This document shows, in pieces, positions 15,689 through 25,452 of a stretch of 36,342 nt of DNA. The notes beneath the pieces were generated by a model. The model had not been told where the DNA came from. It made no database searches and was given only the letters and a program-made list of their open reading frames with translations. Made by a program: the position numbers and the translations under genes. Source of the stretch: Pelagibacteraceae bacterium TMED124 (lineage in GTDB: Bacteria; Pseudomonadota; Alphaproteobacteria; Pelagibacterales; Pelagibacteraceae); the NCBI GenBank assembly GCA_002171275.2, contig NHFZ02000013.1, positions 1 through 36,342 of the forward strand, written 5' to 3'. Each line of letters starts with the position of its first letter. Position 1 is the first letter of the stretch.

Positions 15689-16743
15689 TTGTACTGTTTA
15701 AAAATCCACTTCTCATATTCGCCAGATCTAATATTTGCAATCCATTCCAAATTATCTAAATACCAACTTATTGTTTTTTTCATACCGCTTTTAAAAGTCT
15801 CAAGGGGCTCCCAATTTAAATTATTTTTTATTTTTGAAGAGTCAATAGCGTATCTGCGATCATGTCCTGGCCTATCAGGGACAAAATTTACAAGGTCAAA
15901 ATATTTTGATCCGCCAAAATTATCTATAGGAGAGAGTTGATCTAGCTCTTCGCAGATTTGTCCTACAAGGTCTAAATTTCTTATTTCATTATTGCCCCCA
16001 ATATTATATGTTTCTCCAGGATTTCCTAATTCAAGGACTTTCATTATTGCTAAACAATGATCTCTTACATAAAGCCAATCTCTGATATTTTTGCCATCTC
16101 CATAAATTGGAATTTCTTTTCTTTCTAAAGCATTATTAATAACTAGGGGTATTAGCTTCTCTGGAAATTGGTATGGACCATAATTATTTGAGCAATTTGT
16201 GATAATCGTAGGGATTTTATAAGTTTCAAAATAAGATCTTGCAAGATGATTGGATGAAGCTTTTGATGCGCTATATGGGCTGTTTGGACAATATTGATTT
16301 TTTTCGGTAAAAGGCTTCTCATTTTCGCTTAAAGATCCATAAACTTCGTCAGTAGAAATATGAATAAATCTAAAATCCTTATCAAGCCTTCCCGTTTCGA
16401 AGATTTTTCTTACTACTTCAAGTAAATTAAAAGTCCCTAATATGTTTGTATGGATAAATTCTGATGGGCCAATTATGGATCTGTCAACATGTGATTCAGC
16501 AGCAAAATGAATAATTGCTCTAGGGTTATATTCCTCAAATAGTTGGCTTAACTTAACAGATTCGCAAATATCTGCTCTAACAAAATGATAATTCTTGTTC
16601 TGTGTTACTGATTCTAAATTAGATAAATTACCTGAGTAAGTTAAATTATCAATGTTGATAATTTTTTCATCATTTAATTTTAACCATTCTAAAATGAAAT
16701 TTGATCCAATAAAACCTGCTCCACCAGTGATAAAAATAGTCAT
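15685..16743 (-). CDS. rfbB: dTDP-glucose 4,6-dehydratase
   Basis: An RmlB-family SDR with ITGGAGFIGSN at the N-terminus, AAESHVDRSI, STDEVYGSL (catalytic Thr-Asp-Glu), SPYSASKASS (YxxxK) and FPEKLIPLVI. It dehydrates dTDP-glucose to the 4-keto-6-deoxy intermediate. The frame extends one codon upstream to TTG 16744-16746. I chose ATG 16741-16743, which gives 352 residues and the usual MTIFITGGAG start. It heads the rfbB-D-A-C operon, whose genes overlap by 1-4 bp. The 153 bp upstream is AT-rich with no clear promoter. Confidence 0.97.
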   Translation of the reverse strand: MTIFITGGAGFIGSNFILEWLKLNDEKIINIDNLTYSGNLSNLESVTQNKNYHFVRADICESVKLSQLFEEYNPRAIIHFAAESHVDRSIIGPSEFIHTNILGTFNLLEVVRKIFETGRLDKDFRFIHISTDEVYGSLSENEKPFTEKNQYCPNSPYSASKASSNHLARSYFETYKIPTIITNCSNNYGPYQFPEKLIPLVINNALERKEIPIYGDGKNIRDWLYVRDHCLAIMKVLELGNPGETYNIGGNNEIRNLDLVGQICEELDQLSPIDNFGGSKYFDLVNFVPDRPGHDRRYAIDSSKIKNNLNWEPLETFKSGMKKTISWYLDNLEWIANIRSGEYEKWIFKQYK

Positions 16744-16896
16744 CAATTAATATTTTTATAATATTAGGAAATAATTAATATTTAACTCACATTTTATTTT
16801 AACTTTGAATAGTATTCAAGAGTACTTTTTAAATTGTATTTATATATTAGGAATTGTTTGATTTTCAAATTTAAAAATTACAAATAAAATTAGTTT

Positions 16897-17906
16897 TTAG
16901 TTAATACCCTTAGTATTATTTTTTTGCCAAATCCATGAATCCATACACATGTCTGTAATATTAAATTTTGCTTCCCAACCTAGAAGATTTTTAGCTTTAG
17001 TTGGATCAGCATAATTTTTATTAACATCACCTTTTTACGATTTTTGAATTCAAATTTAATTTTTTTATCGCATGCGTTTTTAAAAGATTTAATAACATCA
17101 AGAACTGAATAACCTAGTCCCGTTAACTAATTTAATTGATTCATATTCTATTTCATTTATTTTTTGTAAAGCTTTTATATGGCCTTTATCTAAATCTACA
17201 AAGTGTATATAGTCTTTTATTCCTGTAACACATCTTTTTTGTAATATTTCCAAAAATATTTAAATGAGACCTTCTACCAATTGCAACTTGAGTTAAATAT
17301 GGCATCAAATTATGAAGGATAATTTTTGAATTATCTCCAATTAGACCACTTTTGTTAATAACTATAGGATTGAAATATACTAAGTTGCATATCTTCTAAT
17401 TTGAATTTGAATTAGCGACATCTCTAAGAATATCCCCGAACATTAATTTAGTTTTACATAAACATTTTCTGGCATAAGTGGATGTATTTCAGTAATCGGA
17501 ATGAATTCTGGGATTCCATAGACAGTTGCTGAAGAACTAAAAATTAATTTATTGAATCCAGTTTTTGACAACGCTTCTAAAAGATTGATACTTCAAGCAA
17601 TATTATTTGAAAAATATTTTAATGTTTTTTCTTCTGATTCTCTAACCGACTTAAATCCAGCAAAGTTTATTACTACATCACAATTTAAAGTTTCTATTAA
17701 TTTTATAAGTGATTTTTATCTTTTATATTGCTATTTATACTTTATATTTTTTGTTGTGTGATTGTTTCAATTCTCCTTATAGATTTATAAGAACTCAATT
17801 AAAAATTGACTAATATTATTGGCTTATATTCAGAATTCACTAATTCTATACATTTGTGGCTTAAGAAAAATCCAGCTCCACCATTTACAAGAATGTTTCT
17901 GGTCAT
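16897..17906 (-). pseudogene. galE: Decayed UDP-glucose 4-epimerase gene
   Basis: The 1.27-kb stretch between rfbB and the next gene holds a broken galE. It starts at ATG 17904-17906 as MTRNILVNGGAGFFLSHKC and soon meets a stop. Pieces in several frames follow in the right order: HNLMPYLTQVAIGRRSHLNI, then KDYIHFVDLDKGHIKALQKI, then ADPTKAKNLLGWEAKFNITD, ending at TAA 16897-16899. Several frameshifts and stops, and the altered GGAGFI(G) motif, rule out a functional enzyme. An intact galE lies at 25453-26502, so this copy is redundant. Confidence 0.9.
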
Positions 17907-18016
17907 TACAAAATAAAGTAATAGTTTATAGTCTTATTTTATAAGATATTGTGTTTTAAAAATTTATTTGGAAAAAAAAATGACTTTATTAAACAAATAT
18001 CTTATTGAGTGTAAAT

Positions 18017-19006
18017 TTAAAGCCTTTTAAGAATAATTGCGATTAGTAATGCTAAGTTACCAAAGTTGGTTTGCCTATGAATACCAAGGGAATAAAAACT
18101 TATAATCCTTCTCAAAAGAGAATGTTTTCTACATTCATTTAACTTACTTAAGATTAATTGATTCTCTTTGGTCAAAAGAATTCTGTTCTTATTGAGAGCT
18201 TCTAAATTAATATTATTCCAAATCCTAAAATTACCTGCAAGTAAACTTATTATTCTGGAAAGTTTAGCTCTTTGAAAATTATTAGCGCCTAATATATTAT
18301 TCCCATGTTGCCTGTATTTTATAAATGGTAATTTATCATAATAGACAATTCCACCCGATCCCGAAATGATCTGATAGCACCACCAATCATGAGAAACAAT
18401 TTCAAAATTATTTGTTATGGATTTTACTATGATATTTCTTGCATGATTATTGAAAACCATAGTATTTCCTCCACAAATATTTTGAATAATCGCATTTCTG
18501 AAAGAAGGTTTCTTTTTAAATAATAAAGAATAGCCAAGTTTTCTTGAACATTCTGCATCATAATAAGTAGTTCTACCTCCATATAAAACAGGTTTTTTAG
18601 TTGAGAGTTTTTCTATACTTCTAATTGCTTTTTCAAGTTTATTAGACAACCAAACATCATCTTGATCTGAGAAACAATAATAATCATATTCAGAACCTAT
18701 TAAATTTAGAGAGGAAATAAAGTTCTTAGCATAGCCTAAATTATAATTTGATTTTCTATAAAATATTTCAAGGTCTATATTTTGATCAATATTCAAATTT
18801 TCTAGAGAAGGAAAACTTTCCTGACTATTATCATCAGAGATAAAAATAGTTAAATCAAAGGTTTCCTGCTTTTGATTAATAATTGACTGAAGTTGGTCTT
18901 TTATAAATTCAGATCCATTATAGTAAGCCAGTATACAGGCAACTTTTGTTGTCTTTATTGAATTAGATTTTCTTTGAATAAAAAGTTTCCAATTATCAGA
19001 TATCAT
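18017..19006 (-). CDS. Family 2 glycosyltransferase, rhamnosyltransferase-like
   Basis: A 329-residue GT-A enzyme. VACILAYYNGSEFIKDQL at 22-39 opens the fold, ISDDNS at 56-61 binds the nucleotide, SDQDDVW at 113-119 is the metal/donor motif, and SHDWWCYQ followed by KYRQHGNNILG completes the acceptor side. The SDQDDVW...YRQHGxN arrangement is typical of the GT2 subgroup annotated as rhamnosyltransferases in O-antigen clusters. Nearby dTDP-rhamnose genes agree with this, but the donor is unproven. No transmembrane segment is obvious. It is an island of intact sequence between two decayed genes (galE and manC remnants). Confidence 0.85.
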   Translation of the reverse strand: MISDNWKLFIQRKSNSIKTTKVACILAYYNGSEFIKDQLQSIINQKQETFDLTIFISDDNSQESFPSLENLNIDQNIDLEIFYRKSNYNLGYAKNFISSLNLIGSEYDYYCFSDQDDVWLSNKLEKAIRSIEKLSTKKPVLYGGRTTYYDAECSRKLGYSLLFKKKPSFRNAIIQNICGGNTMVFNNHARNIIVKSITNNFEIVSHDWWCYQIISGSGGIVYYDKLPFIKYRQHGNNILGANNFQRAKLSRIISLLAGNFRIWNNINLEALNKNRILLTKENQLILSKLNECRKHSLLRRIISFYSLGIHRQTNFGNLALLIAIILKRL

Positions 19007-19207
19007 TAATTTGAATATCCTATTTGTAGTATTTTAAGATTTTATGAATTGTTTTTTAAACATACTAATATAGATTTATTATTATTTGGCAATATATTTT
19101 AAATTATAATATTTAACTAAAAAGGATGTTCAATATTTCATATAGTCATAATTATAGAAATATTGTTAATCAAAAATAGAAGAATTTAATAAGTAAATAA
19201 GTAATTT

Positions 19208-19441
19208 ATGAAACCCGGATCAAATAAATCTTTGGTCCCAATAATCTTATCGGGTGTGCGTGGAAATAGATTATGGCCATTATCGAGATATTGCTTTCCT
19301 AATCAATTTGTATCTTTATTATCAGATAGTGATCTTTTGAATATATGTAATATTTTCATATTAAGCTTAAAAAATTTTTCTAAAAGTTTTTTTAAATCGA
19401 TAGAACATAAGAAAACATTCTACAAAATAAACTTATTTTAA
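19208..19441 (+). pseudogene. manC: 5' fragment of a mannose-1-phosphate guanylyltransferase gene
   Basis: The 77-codon frame encodes LVPIILSGVRGNRLWPLSRY, followed by CFPNQFVSLLSDSDLL, clearly the N-terminus of ManC/CpsB. Families of this type run to about 350-480 residues and carry GGxGTRLWPLSR. Here the loop is GVRGNR, with a Gly and the Thr lost, and the similarity ends after about 45 residues. The fragment is not functional. Its position beside gmd and fcl suggests it once supplied GDP-mannose to them, so GDP-mannose must now come from elsewhere. Confidence 0.85.
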
Positions 19442-19515
19442 TACATTATTAAATTTTTAAAATTCCCTTAATTTAAAAAATTTAAATCTATGACATATAA
19501 AATTATTGTAAAAAT

Positions 19516-20508
19516 TCAAAATGTAGCAGATACTTTCTTGAAATCGTTTATTGCTAATTTTAATCCCTCCTCGAGTTTTATTTTAGGTTCCCAGCCCAAA
19601 GATTTTATTTTACTTATATCTAAAATTTTTCTTGGAGTACCATCTGGAATACTAGTATCCCAAACAATATTACCTTCATATCTAACCAACTTGGCTATTA
19701 AAAAAGATAATTCTTTAATTCTAATTTCTATGCCACTACCAACATTTAGCCAGGATGTATTTTTAAAAAAACTATTTATTTCTGAATTATCTTTACAGGT
19801 CCCCCACTGTTTTAAGACAAAAAAACTTGCTTCAGCTAAATCATCGACATATAAAAATTCTCTTAGAGGATTACCACTGCCCCAACAAACAACTTTTTTG
19901 TGGTTGTTTATTTTTGCAGTGTGGAACTTATGTATTAATCCAGGGATTACATGACTTGAATGTAGATTATAGTTGTCTCCAACTCCATATAAGTTGCAAG
20001 GCATCAGTGAAATAGTATCTATTCCATACTGTAACTTTAATGATTCACAAAGTTTTATACCTGCTATTTTTGCAATTGCATACCATTGATTTGTTGGCTC
20101 AAGGTAACCTTTAAGAAGATATTCCTCCTTAATTGGTTGATCGCACAATCGTGGATAAATACAACTACTGCCCAAAAACATTATTTTTTTTATTCCGAAA
20201 TGTCTGCATGCTTCTATCAGATTTGTTTGAATTCTAAGATTCTGAAATATAAAATCATAGGGTTTTGAAGAATTAGCCAAAATTCCTCCCACTCTTGCCG
20301 CAGCAATAATTACAATTTCTGGCCTATGGAAACTAAACCATGATTTAACTGCTTCATAATCTAAAAGATCTAAATCCTCTCTAGTTGGACAAAATAATTT
20401 TCCTTCTGAATTTTTAATTCCATATCCTTTTTGGAATAAAAGTTTCTTCAAGGCACTTCCAACCATTCCATTACTGCCTGCAATAAATATTCTATCTTTA
20501 GGGTCCAT
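19516..20508 (-). CDS. fcl: GDP-L-fucose synthase
   Basis: A 330-residue SDR with IFIAGSNGMVGSAL at 7-20, AARVGGILAN at 70-79, LGSSCIYPR at 112-120 and the QWYAIAKIAG Tyr/Lys pair (Y143, K147). REFLYVDDLAE follows. All are typical of the GMER/WcaG enzyme, which epimerises and reduces GDP-4-keto-6-deoxymannose to GDP-L-fucose. It lies two bases after gmd, forming a two-gene operon. The fucosyltransferase at 32403 is a likely consumer. Confidence 0.95.
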   Translation of the reverse strand: MDPKDRIFIAGSNGMVGSALKKLLFQKGYGIKNSEGKLFCPTREDLDLLDYEAVKSWFSFHRPEIVIIAAARVGGILANSSKPYDFIFQNLRIQTNLIEACRHFGIKKIMFLGSSCIYPRLCDQPIKEEYLLKGYLEPTNQWYAIAKIAGIKLCESLKLQYGIDTISLMPCNLYGVGDNYNLHSSHVIPGLIHKFHTAKINNHKKVVCWGSGNPLREFLYVDDLAEASFFVLKQWGTCKDNSEINSFFKNTSWLNVGSGIEIRIKELSFLIAKLVRYEGNIVWDTSIPDGTPRKILDISKIKSLGWEPKIKLEEGLKLAINDFKKVSATF

Positions 20509-20510
20509 AA

Positions 20511-21554
20511 TTATTTTTCTGATTTAATCATTTCTTTGATCAAGTTTTCAAGAGATATTTTAGGTTCCCATCCAAGAATTCTTTTCGCTTTTGAAGCATC
20601 ACCTAAGAGTTCGTTTACCTCTGTAGGACGATAATATCTTGGATCAATTCTTATTACTATTTCACCTGTATCTGCTCTTCTTCCTATTTCTTTGATGCCA
20701 ATATTCTCCCATAATATTCCTGATTTGCCCCCATTCTTGTTCCATCCAAGTGCATTAGAAGTTAATTCGCAGAATCTTCTAACAGTTTCCATTCTACCTG
20801 TAGCAATCACAAAATCTTCTGGTTTATCTAATTGAAGCATTTTCCATTGCATTTCTACATAATCTTGTGCATGCCCCCAGTCCCTTTTTGCATCAATATT
20901 ACCTAAAAATAAACATTCATCCAAACCATTATTTATCCTAGAAAGTCCTCTAGTTATTTTCCTGGTGACAAATGTTTCACCTCTTCTTGGACTTTCATGA
21001 TTAAATAAAATTCCATTACAAGCGAACATGCCATAAGCTTCTCTATAGTTAACGGTTATCCAGTAAGAATAGAGTTTAGCTACTGCATAAGGACTTCTTG
21101 GGTAAAAAGGGGTTTTTTCTGTTTGAGGGGATTCTTTTATTAAGCCATACAATTCACTTGTGCTTGCTTGATAAAATTTAGTTGTTTTTTCTAAGCCTAA
21201 AATTTTGATTGCTTCTAGGATTCTTAAAGTTCCAAGAGCATCACTATTTGCTGTATATTCTGGCGTCTCAAAACTTACAGCTACATGACTTTGGGCCCCT
21301 AGATTATAAATTTCATCAGGTTTTACTTTCTGAATTATTTTTATCAGATTTGTACTGTCTGTTAGATCGCCATAATGTAATTTGAATTTTGAATTATCTT
21401 CATGTGGATCTCGATATAAGTGATCAATTCTAGAAGTATTAAAGCTGCTGGATCTTCTTTTTATACCATGAACCTCATAATTTTTTTCTAGCAGAAGTTC
21501 TGCAAGATAACTCCCATCTTGCCCAGTTATTCCTGTAATTAAGGCCTTATGCAT
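20511..21554 (-). CDS. gmd: GDP-mannose 4,6-dehydratase
   Basis: A 347-residue SDR with [19 protein letters not shown] at 4-22, [25 protein letters not shown] at 131-137, SPYAVAK (Y156, K160), [16 protein letters not shown] at 185-200, and the C-terminal [15 protein letters not shown]. These are diagnostic for GDP-mannose 4,6-dehydratase. It makes GDP-4-keto-6-deoxymannose for fcl immediately downstream. It starts at ATG 21552-21554, 128 bp below the LptD-like gene on the same strand. Confidence 0.97.
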   Translation of the reverse strand: MHKALITGITGQDGSYLAELLLEKNYEVHGIKRRSSSFNTSRIDHLYRDPHEDNSKFKLHYGDLTDSTNLIKIIQKVKPDEIYNLGAQSHVAVSFETPEYTANSDALGTLRILEAIKILGLEKTTKFYQASTSELYGLIKESPQTEKTPFYPRSPYAVAKLYSYWITVNYREAYGMFACNGILFNHESPRRGETFVTRKITRGLSRINNGLDECLFLGNIDAKRDWGHAQDYVEMQWKMLQLDKPEDFVIATGRMETVRRFCELTSNALGWNKNGGKSGILWENIGIKEIGRRADTGEIVIRIDPRYYRPTEVNELLGDASKAKRILGWEPKISLENLIKEMIKSEK

Positions 21555-21682
21555 GAAATAAATTTTTATAACACTAAGATTACAATATGTCTGTATTAAA
21601 AAAAAACATATTAACTAAATATAAATTAAGAATTTCTATTTAAAAAAAATAAATACTTTTTATTTATTTATATTTTTCTCTA

Positions 21683-23776
21683 TTAATCAAAGTTTTCTCC
21701 GTAACCATCGAAATTGAAACTATTTATTTTAAAATTAAATCCACCTGCATTTGTTTCATCGTTATAGTAAATACTAACTGAATAAGCTCTCCTGTTCCAA
21801 GTTAAATCATATCTAGTGTTAAAAAATTTTTTATAATTAGGGGAATTTACATCTAGGTTGTATTCTGTTTTATAGTCAATTGTTAATGGCCCAACCAACT
21901 GCTGTTTTAGATAAAATTCAATTGCATTATTATCAGTTGATTGGTCAAATCCGAAAGGACTTTTACCATTAGCTAATGTTGTTTTTTGGAAGATACCAAT
22001 CTTAGTAAAGTCAAGAACTTTTTTCTTGAAGTTTCCCAATATTAACTCTGGCCCTGCCCTTAAGATAAATAAATCTTGTTTGTTGTTGTCGTTATACCTA
22101 TACAAATCAATTTTTGCTTGCGCATTAAAATTTAATCCAGGTTGTATTACTAATGGACTATAAATATTTTCTTTATCAATTAAGAAACTTTTATCGGGCC
22201 TCCATACTGGATAGGAATGTGATCTATCTAAAAAAATATTTAACCTTTCCCTATTAATAATTGTTAATGGATTTACCCTATCAGATGACTGATAGTCCCC
22301 ATAGCTAGCAGCAATAGTTGAAGATTTTATTACATTATTTTTTACCCAAATATTTGATTTATTAATTTTTAATCCATATGCACTTATTATTTCTTTTTCA
22401 CCTAAGGAGCCATTCCAAACTTTATCTCTGTAGTTACCAAACAATGATAATTTAGTTTCTTTCTTTGAATTAATTTGATTTTTAGAATTTAAAATAGTAG
22501 AAATTTCGGATTTATTAGTAAAACTTTTTTTAAATTTACTTAGATCTAAAGAATTGAGTGAAAAATCAGAATTAAAGTTAAATTTATTTAGATTTGTTTT
22601 CAAATTACCTTCTAATCCAAAATAATCTAAAAATTTGGCATCTCTTTGTGATTTAGCAGCAATAACTGATTCGTTTTTATTACTAAAACTCTCGGTTTTG
22701 CCTTTTAAGGCTCTCTGAAGTAAAAATTCTTTTTTTATATTTAAGCTTGCTTTCTTTTGCTTCCCAAAATATTTAGTATCAAAATTCCTTGTTATGAAAA
22801 ACCCATCTTTTGCATCATTGTCATATCCAACACCCCATCTAAAAATACTATCTTCCTCAAATTTATAGCTCCTAGGACCTGTTGGAATCAATAATTTATT
22901 TTCCAAAACTATAGTACTCCAATTCGATTTTATAGTAATTTCCCCATTAGAATTTACTGAACTGAATCCTTTATTCTTTATAAGTAATTGAGGTTTATTA
23001 AATGGGTCATTAGTTAATATTAATTCATCGGAAAACCATTTATTATCTTTTATATCGATCCTATCAGTTTTAAATCTCCATTCTTGTGATTCCTTAAAAT
23101 CTAATATAAATTTTTGGGAAGTAACTTTTTTAAAAAATGTTCCTTCATCTTTAAGGTCAAGTTCTTCAAAGCCTAAAGTACTTGTACTATTAAGTGTTAC
23201 ATTTTTTATTTTCGTATCTTCAAAAAGGTTTTCATTAACTGTATTATCTATATTTGTTGATAATTTTAGTGATTCTATAGAATCAAAATTAACTGATCCA
23301 AAAACATCTTTAATAAATCCAGTTTTATTTTTGAAATCAAACTTAAACTCTGAGGCTTCAAAAAATTGTTCCTCAGAATTAAATTTAATATTTCCAAAGA
23401 GTGATATTTTCTTTGATTTATAATTGTATTCAAATTTGCTTGCAAGTAATATGGCGCTACCATTTTGAATTACCACATTTCCTTCGGCAATAAATTTGTC
23501 TTCACTACGAAATTGAGTATCAGAGATTATTTGAAAATTATTTAATTGATTTTGATTGTTATTAGAAACATTTTCAATATTAGTTACTAATAGAGAAATA
23601 AATTTATTTATTTCTATCTGTGCAGATGCATTGTTAGATGGAGATTTTATTGGGTTTGTATTTTTAGAAATCGAATTTAACTTATTTAAATTATGAAAGT
23701 TTATTTGTCCAAAACAATTGATTTGTAAAGAATTTAGTATTAAAAGAGCAATAAAAGTTAATTGATTAAATTTCAA
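21683..23776 (-). CDS. LptD-like outer-membrane protein (OstA/DUF3769 type)
   Basis: A 697-residue secreted protein. Residues 1-24 form a signal peptide (QLTFIALLILNSLQINCFGQ). Residues about 85-165 repeat the LptA/OstA jellyroll pattern (DKFIAEGNVVIQNGSAILLA). The remainder is beta-rich with alternating polar and aromatic residues and ends GGFNFKINSFNFDGYGENFD, as cyanobacterial DUF3769/LptD-type barrels do. Such proteins assemble LPS into the outer membrane. The start is TTG 23774-23776; an upstream ATG is out of frame. It lies 72 bp after an LptA-like gene on the same strand. Cyanobacteria need a core LptD, so this may be the core copy or an island paralogue. Confidence 0.8.
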   Translation of the reverse strand: MKFNQLTFIALLILNSLQINCFGQINFHNLNKLNSISKNTNPIKSPSNNASAQIEINKFISLLVTNIENVSNNNQNQLNNFQIISDTQFRSEDKFIAEGNVVIQNGSAILLASKFEYNYKSKKISLFGNIKFNSEEQFFEASEFKFDFKNKTGFIKDVFGSVNFDSIESLKLSTNIDNTVNENLFEDTKIKNVTLNSTSTLGFEELDLKDEGTFFKKVTSQKFILDFKESQEWRFKTDRIDIKDNKWFSDELILTNDPFNKPQLLIKNKGFSSVNSNGEITIKSNWSTIVLENKLLIPTGPRSYKFEEDSIFRWGVGYDNDAKDGFFITRNFDTKYFGKQKKASLNIKKEFLLQRALKGKTESFSNKNESVIAAKSQRDAKFLDYFGLEGNLKTNLNKFNFNSDFSLNSLDLSKFKKSFTNKSEISTILNSKNQINSKKETKLSLFGNYRDKVWNGSLGEKEIISAYGLKINKSNIWVKNNVIKSSTIAASYGDYQSSDRVNPLTIINRERLNIFLDRSHSYPVWRPDKSFLIDKENIYSPLVIQPGLNFNAQAKIDLYRYNDNNKQDLFILRAGPELILGNFKKKVLDFTKIGIFQKTTLANGKSPFGFDQSTDNNAIEFYLKQQLVGPLTIDYKTEYNLDVNSPNYKKFFNTRYDLTWNRRAYSVSIYYNDETNAGGFNFKINSFNFDGYGENFD

Positions 23777-23848
23777 AAATGCATCCCAATTTTGCTGGAA
23801 TCATAAACAATTATATGTCTAAAGTAAACTTATAATTTGAGTTTAAAA

Positions 23849-24238
23849 TTAAAACTTTAACTTCGTTATTACTCTATTACCTCTTTTTGAATTTACTTGG
23901 AAACTACTTGTATCTGTAAATAAAATCAATTCATCACTTTCCATATATTCAACCAATATATTTCCAGATTCATAATTCTCTATCTTAACTTTACCTTTAA
24001 GATGAATTCTGGATTTATCTTTTTCATAAAAAAGTTTATCTGACCTTGCTTTGAAATTAGTTTCGTTACTAATTATTACATTGCCTGATGCTTCATAATT
24101 ACCATCTGCGCTTTGTGATTGGCTATTAGAAGTAATTAAATAACTATTATTTTCTTCAGCTAAGACCCCTTTGTTAGATGAGGTGTTAATAGCGATTGCG
24201 ATAAATACTAATGTTAAAAATCTTCTTGATAAATTCAT
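23849..24238 (-). CDS. LptA-like periplasmic LPS transport protein (OstA family)
   Basis: A 129-residue protein with a signal peptide (MNLSRRFLTLVFIAIAIN onward, probable cleavage after A27 in GVLA-EE). It has one OstA-type beta-jellyroll: ADGNYEASGNVIISNETNFK, then ARSDKLFYEKDKSRIHLKGK. LptA proteins form the periplasmic bridge that carries LPS to LptD. It is shorter than typical LptA, as is common for cyanobacterial members. It precedes the LptD-like gene and probably shares its transcript. A 119-bp spacer separates it from the divergent epimerase gene. Confidence 0.78.
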   Translation of the reverse strand: MNLSRRFLTLVFIAIAINTSSNKGVLAEENNSYLITSNSQSQSADGNYEASGNVIISNETNFKARSDKLFYEKDKSRIHLKGKVKIENYESGNILVEYMESDELILFTDTSSFQVNSKRGNRVITKLKF

Positions 24239-24357
24239 TTTTTATACAAAAAATACATATTGTATGGTTTTTATTATGGAGATATTTGAAAAATTTTATC
24301 AATACAATTCTAATAAAAACTTAGAAAAAAAGTGTATAAAATATTATTATATGGAAT

Positions 24358-25386
24358 ATGAAAAGAAATGTTTTAGTTACTGGGGCTGCAGGATTTATTG
24401 GAGCTGCAATAGCAAAAAGATTAATATTAAATGGTGATATTGTCATAGGTATAGATAATATTAATTCCTATTATGATATTTCTTTAAAAAGAAAAAGATT
24501 AAAAGAAATAGAGGATTTATCTTTAAATAATATAAACTGGAATTTTTATAAAACTTCTCTTGAAGATCATGAATCTTTATGTAAAGTTTTTGAGAATCAT
24601 AAACCAGAAATAGTAATTAATTTAGCAGCTCAAGCAGGAGTAAGATATTCTCTAAAAGATCCGCATTCTTATATAAAAACTAATTTAGTTGGGTTCGGAA
24701 ATTTACTAGATTTAGTAAAGTCTTTTTCTGTTCAGAATTTCATTTATGCCTCAAGTAGCTCAGTTTATGGAGGAAATACAAAGCTTCCTTATAGGGAAAG
24801 TGACCCTGTTAATCATCCTGTAAGTTTGTATGCTGCCACAAAAAGATCTAATGAGGTTATCGCTCATTCATACAGCCATATTTATGGAATTCCTTCTACT
24901 TGTTTAAGATTCTTTACTGTATATGGACCCTTAGGTAGACCAGATATGGCCCCAATGCTTTTTGCTAAATCAATACTTAATTCTGAACCTATAAAGATAT
25001 TTAATCATGGAAAGATGAGTAGGGATTTTACTTATATTGATGATGTGGTTGAGTCGATATTCAGATGTTCTTTTAAAAAAGCGAGATCAAATAATTCTTT
25101 TAATAGCAAAGACCCAGACCCAGCAACTTCAAAAGCTCCTCATATTATTTTAAATATTGGTAATAGTAAATCTGTAAAGCTTTTAAAATTCATTGAAATT
25201 TTAGAGGATTATCTTGGTAAAAAGGCTATAAAAGAGTTTCACCCCATTCAGCCAGGAGATGTTGTTAATACTTTTGCTGATTCGTCATGTCTAAAAAATT
25301 GGATAAATTTTGCTCCAAATATCACAATTGAAGAAGGACTATATAAATTTGCTAAATGGTATAAAGATTATTATGGCTATTTATGA
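24358..25386 (+). CDS. UDP-glucuronate 4-epimerase-like SDR
   Basis: A 342-residue epimerase with LVTGAAGFIGAAIAKRL at 6-22, DNINSYYDISLKRKRL at 33-48, AAQAGVRYSLKDPHSYI at 90-106, SSSSVYG at 132-138, Y158/K162 in SLYAATKRSNE, and FFTVYGPLGRPDMA. The NxYYDxxLK and QAGVRYS motifs are typical of the group converting UDP-glucuronate to UDP-galacturonate. Ugd at 26576-28039 supplies the substrate, supporting the call. The galE paralogue follows 66 bp later on the same strand. An ATG seven bases upstream (24351) is out of frame. Confidence 0.88.
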   Translation: MKRNVLVTGAAGFIGAAIAKRLILNGDIVIGIDNINSYYDISLKRKRLKEIEDLSLNNINWNFYKTSLEDHESLCKVFENHKPEIVINLAAQAGVRYSLKDPHSYIKTNLVGFGNLLDLVKSFSVQNFIYASSSSVYGGNTKLPYRESDPVNHPVSLYAATKRSNEVIAHSYSHIYGIPSTCLRFFTVYGPLGRPDMAPMLFAKSILNSEPIKIFNHGKMSRDFTYIDDVVESIFRCSFKKARSNNSFNSKDPDPATSKAPHIILNIGNSKSVKLLKFIEILEDYLGKKAIKEFHPIQPGDVVNTFADSSCLKNWINFAPNITIEEGLYKFAKWYKDYYGYL

Positions 25387-25452
25387 TAATAATATGAAGA
25401 TTATTTTTAGGAATAAAATCGGATTAAAAGTTATGGAAAAAATCTCTGAAAA

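Noticed and set aside
17552..17761. Plus-strand open frame in the rfbB-GT2 spacer
   Set aside because: It is antisense to the galE remnant, whose motifs explain the sequence better; its translation has no recognisable features.
16897..17906. An intact galE broken only by a sequencing error
   Set aside because: Several separate frameshifts and stops plus a changed cofactor-binding motif cannot come from one error.
19490..19954. Plus-strand 154-codon open frame
   Set aside because: It is antisense to fcl, which has complete family motifs.
24171..24437. Plus-strand 88-codon open frame
   Set aside because: It overlaps the LptA-like gene start antisense and the epimerase start in another frame; the product is low-complexity.
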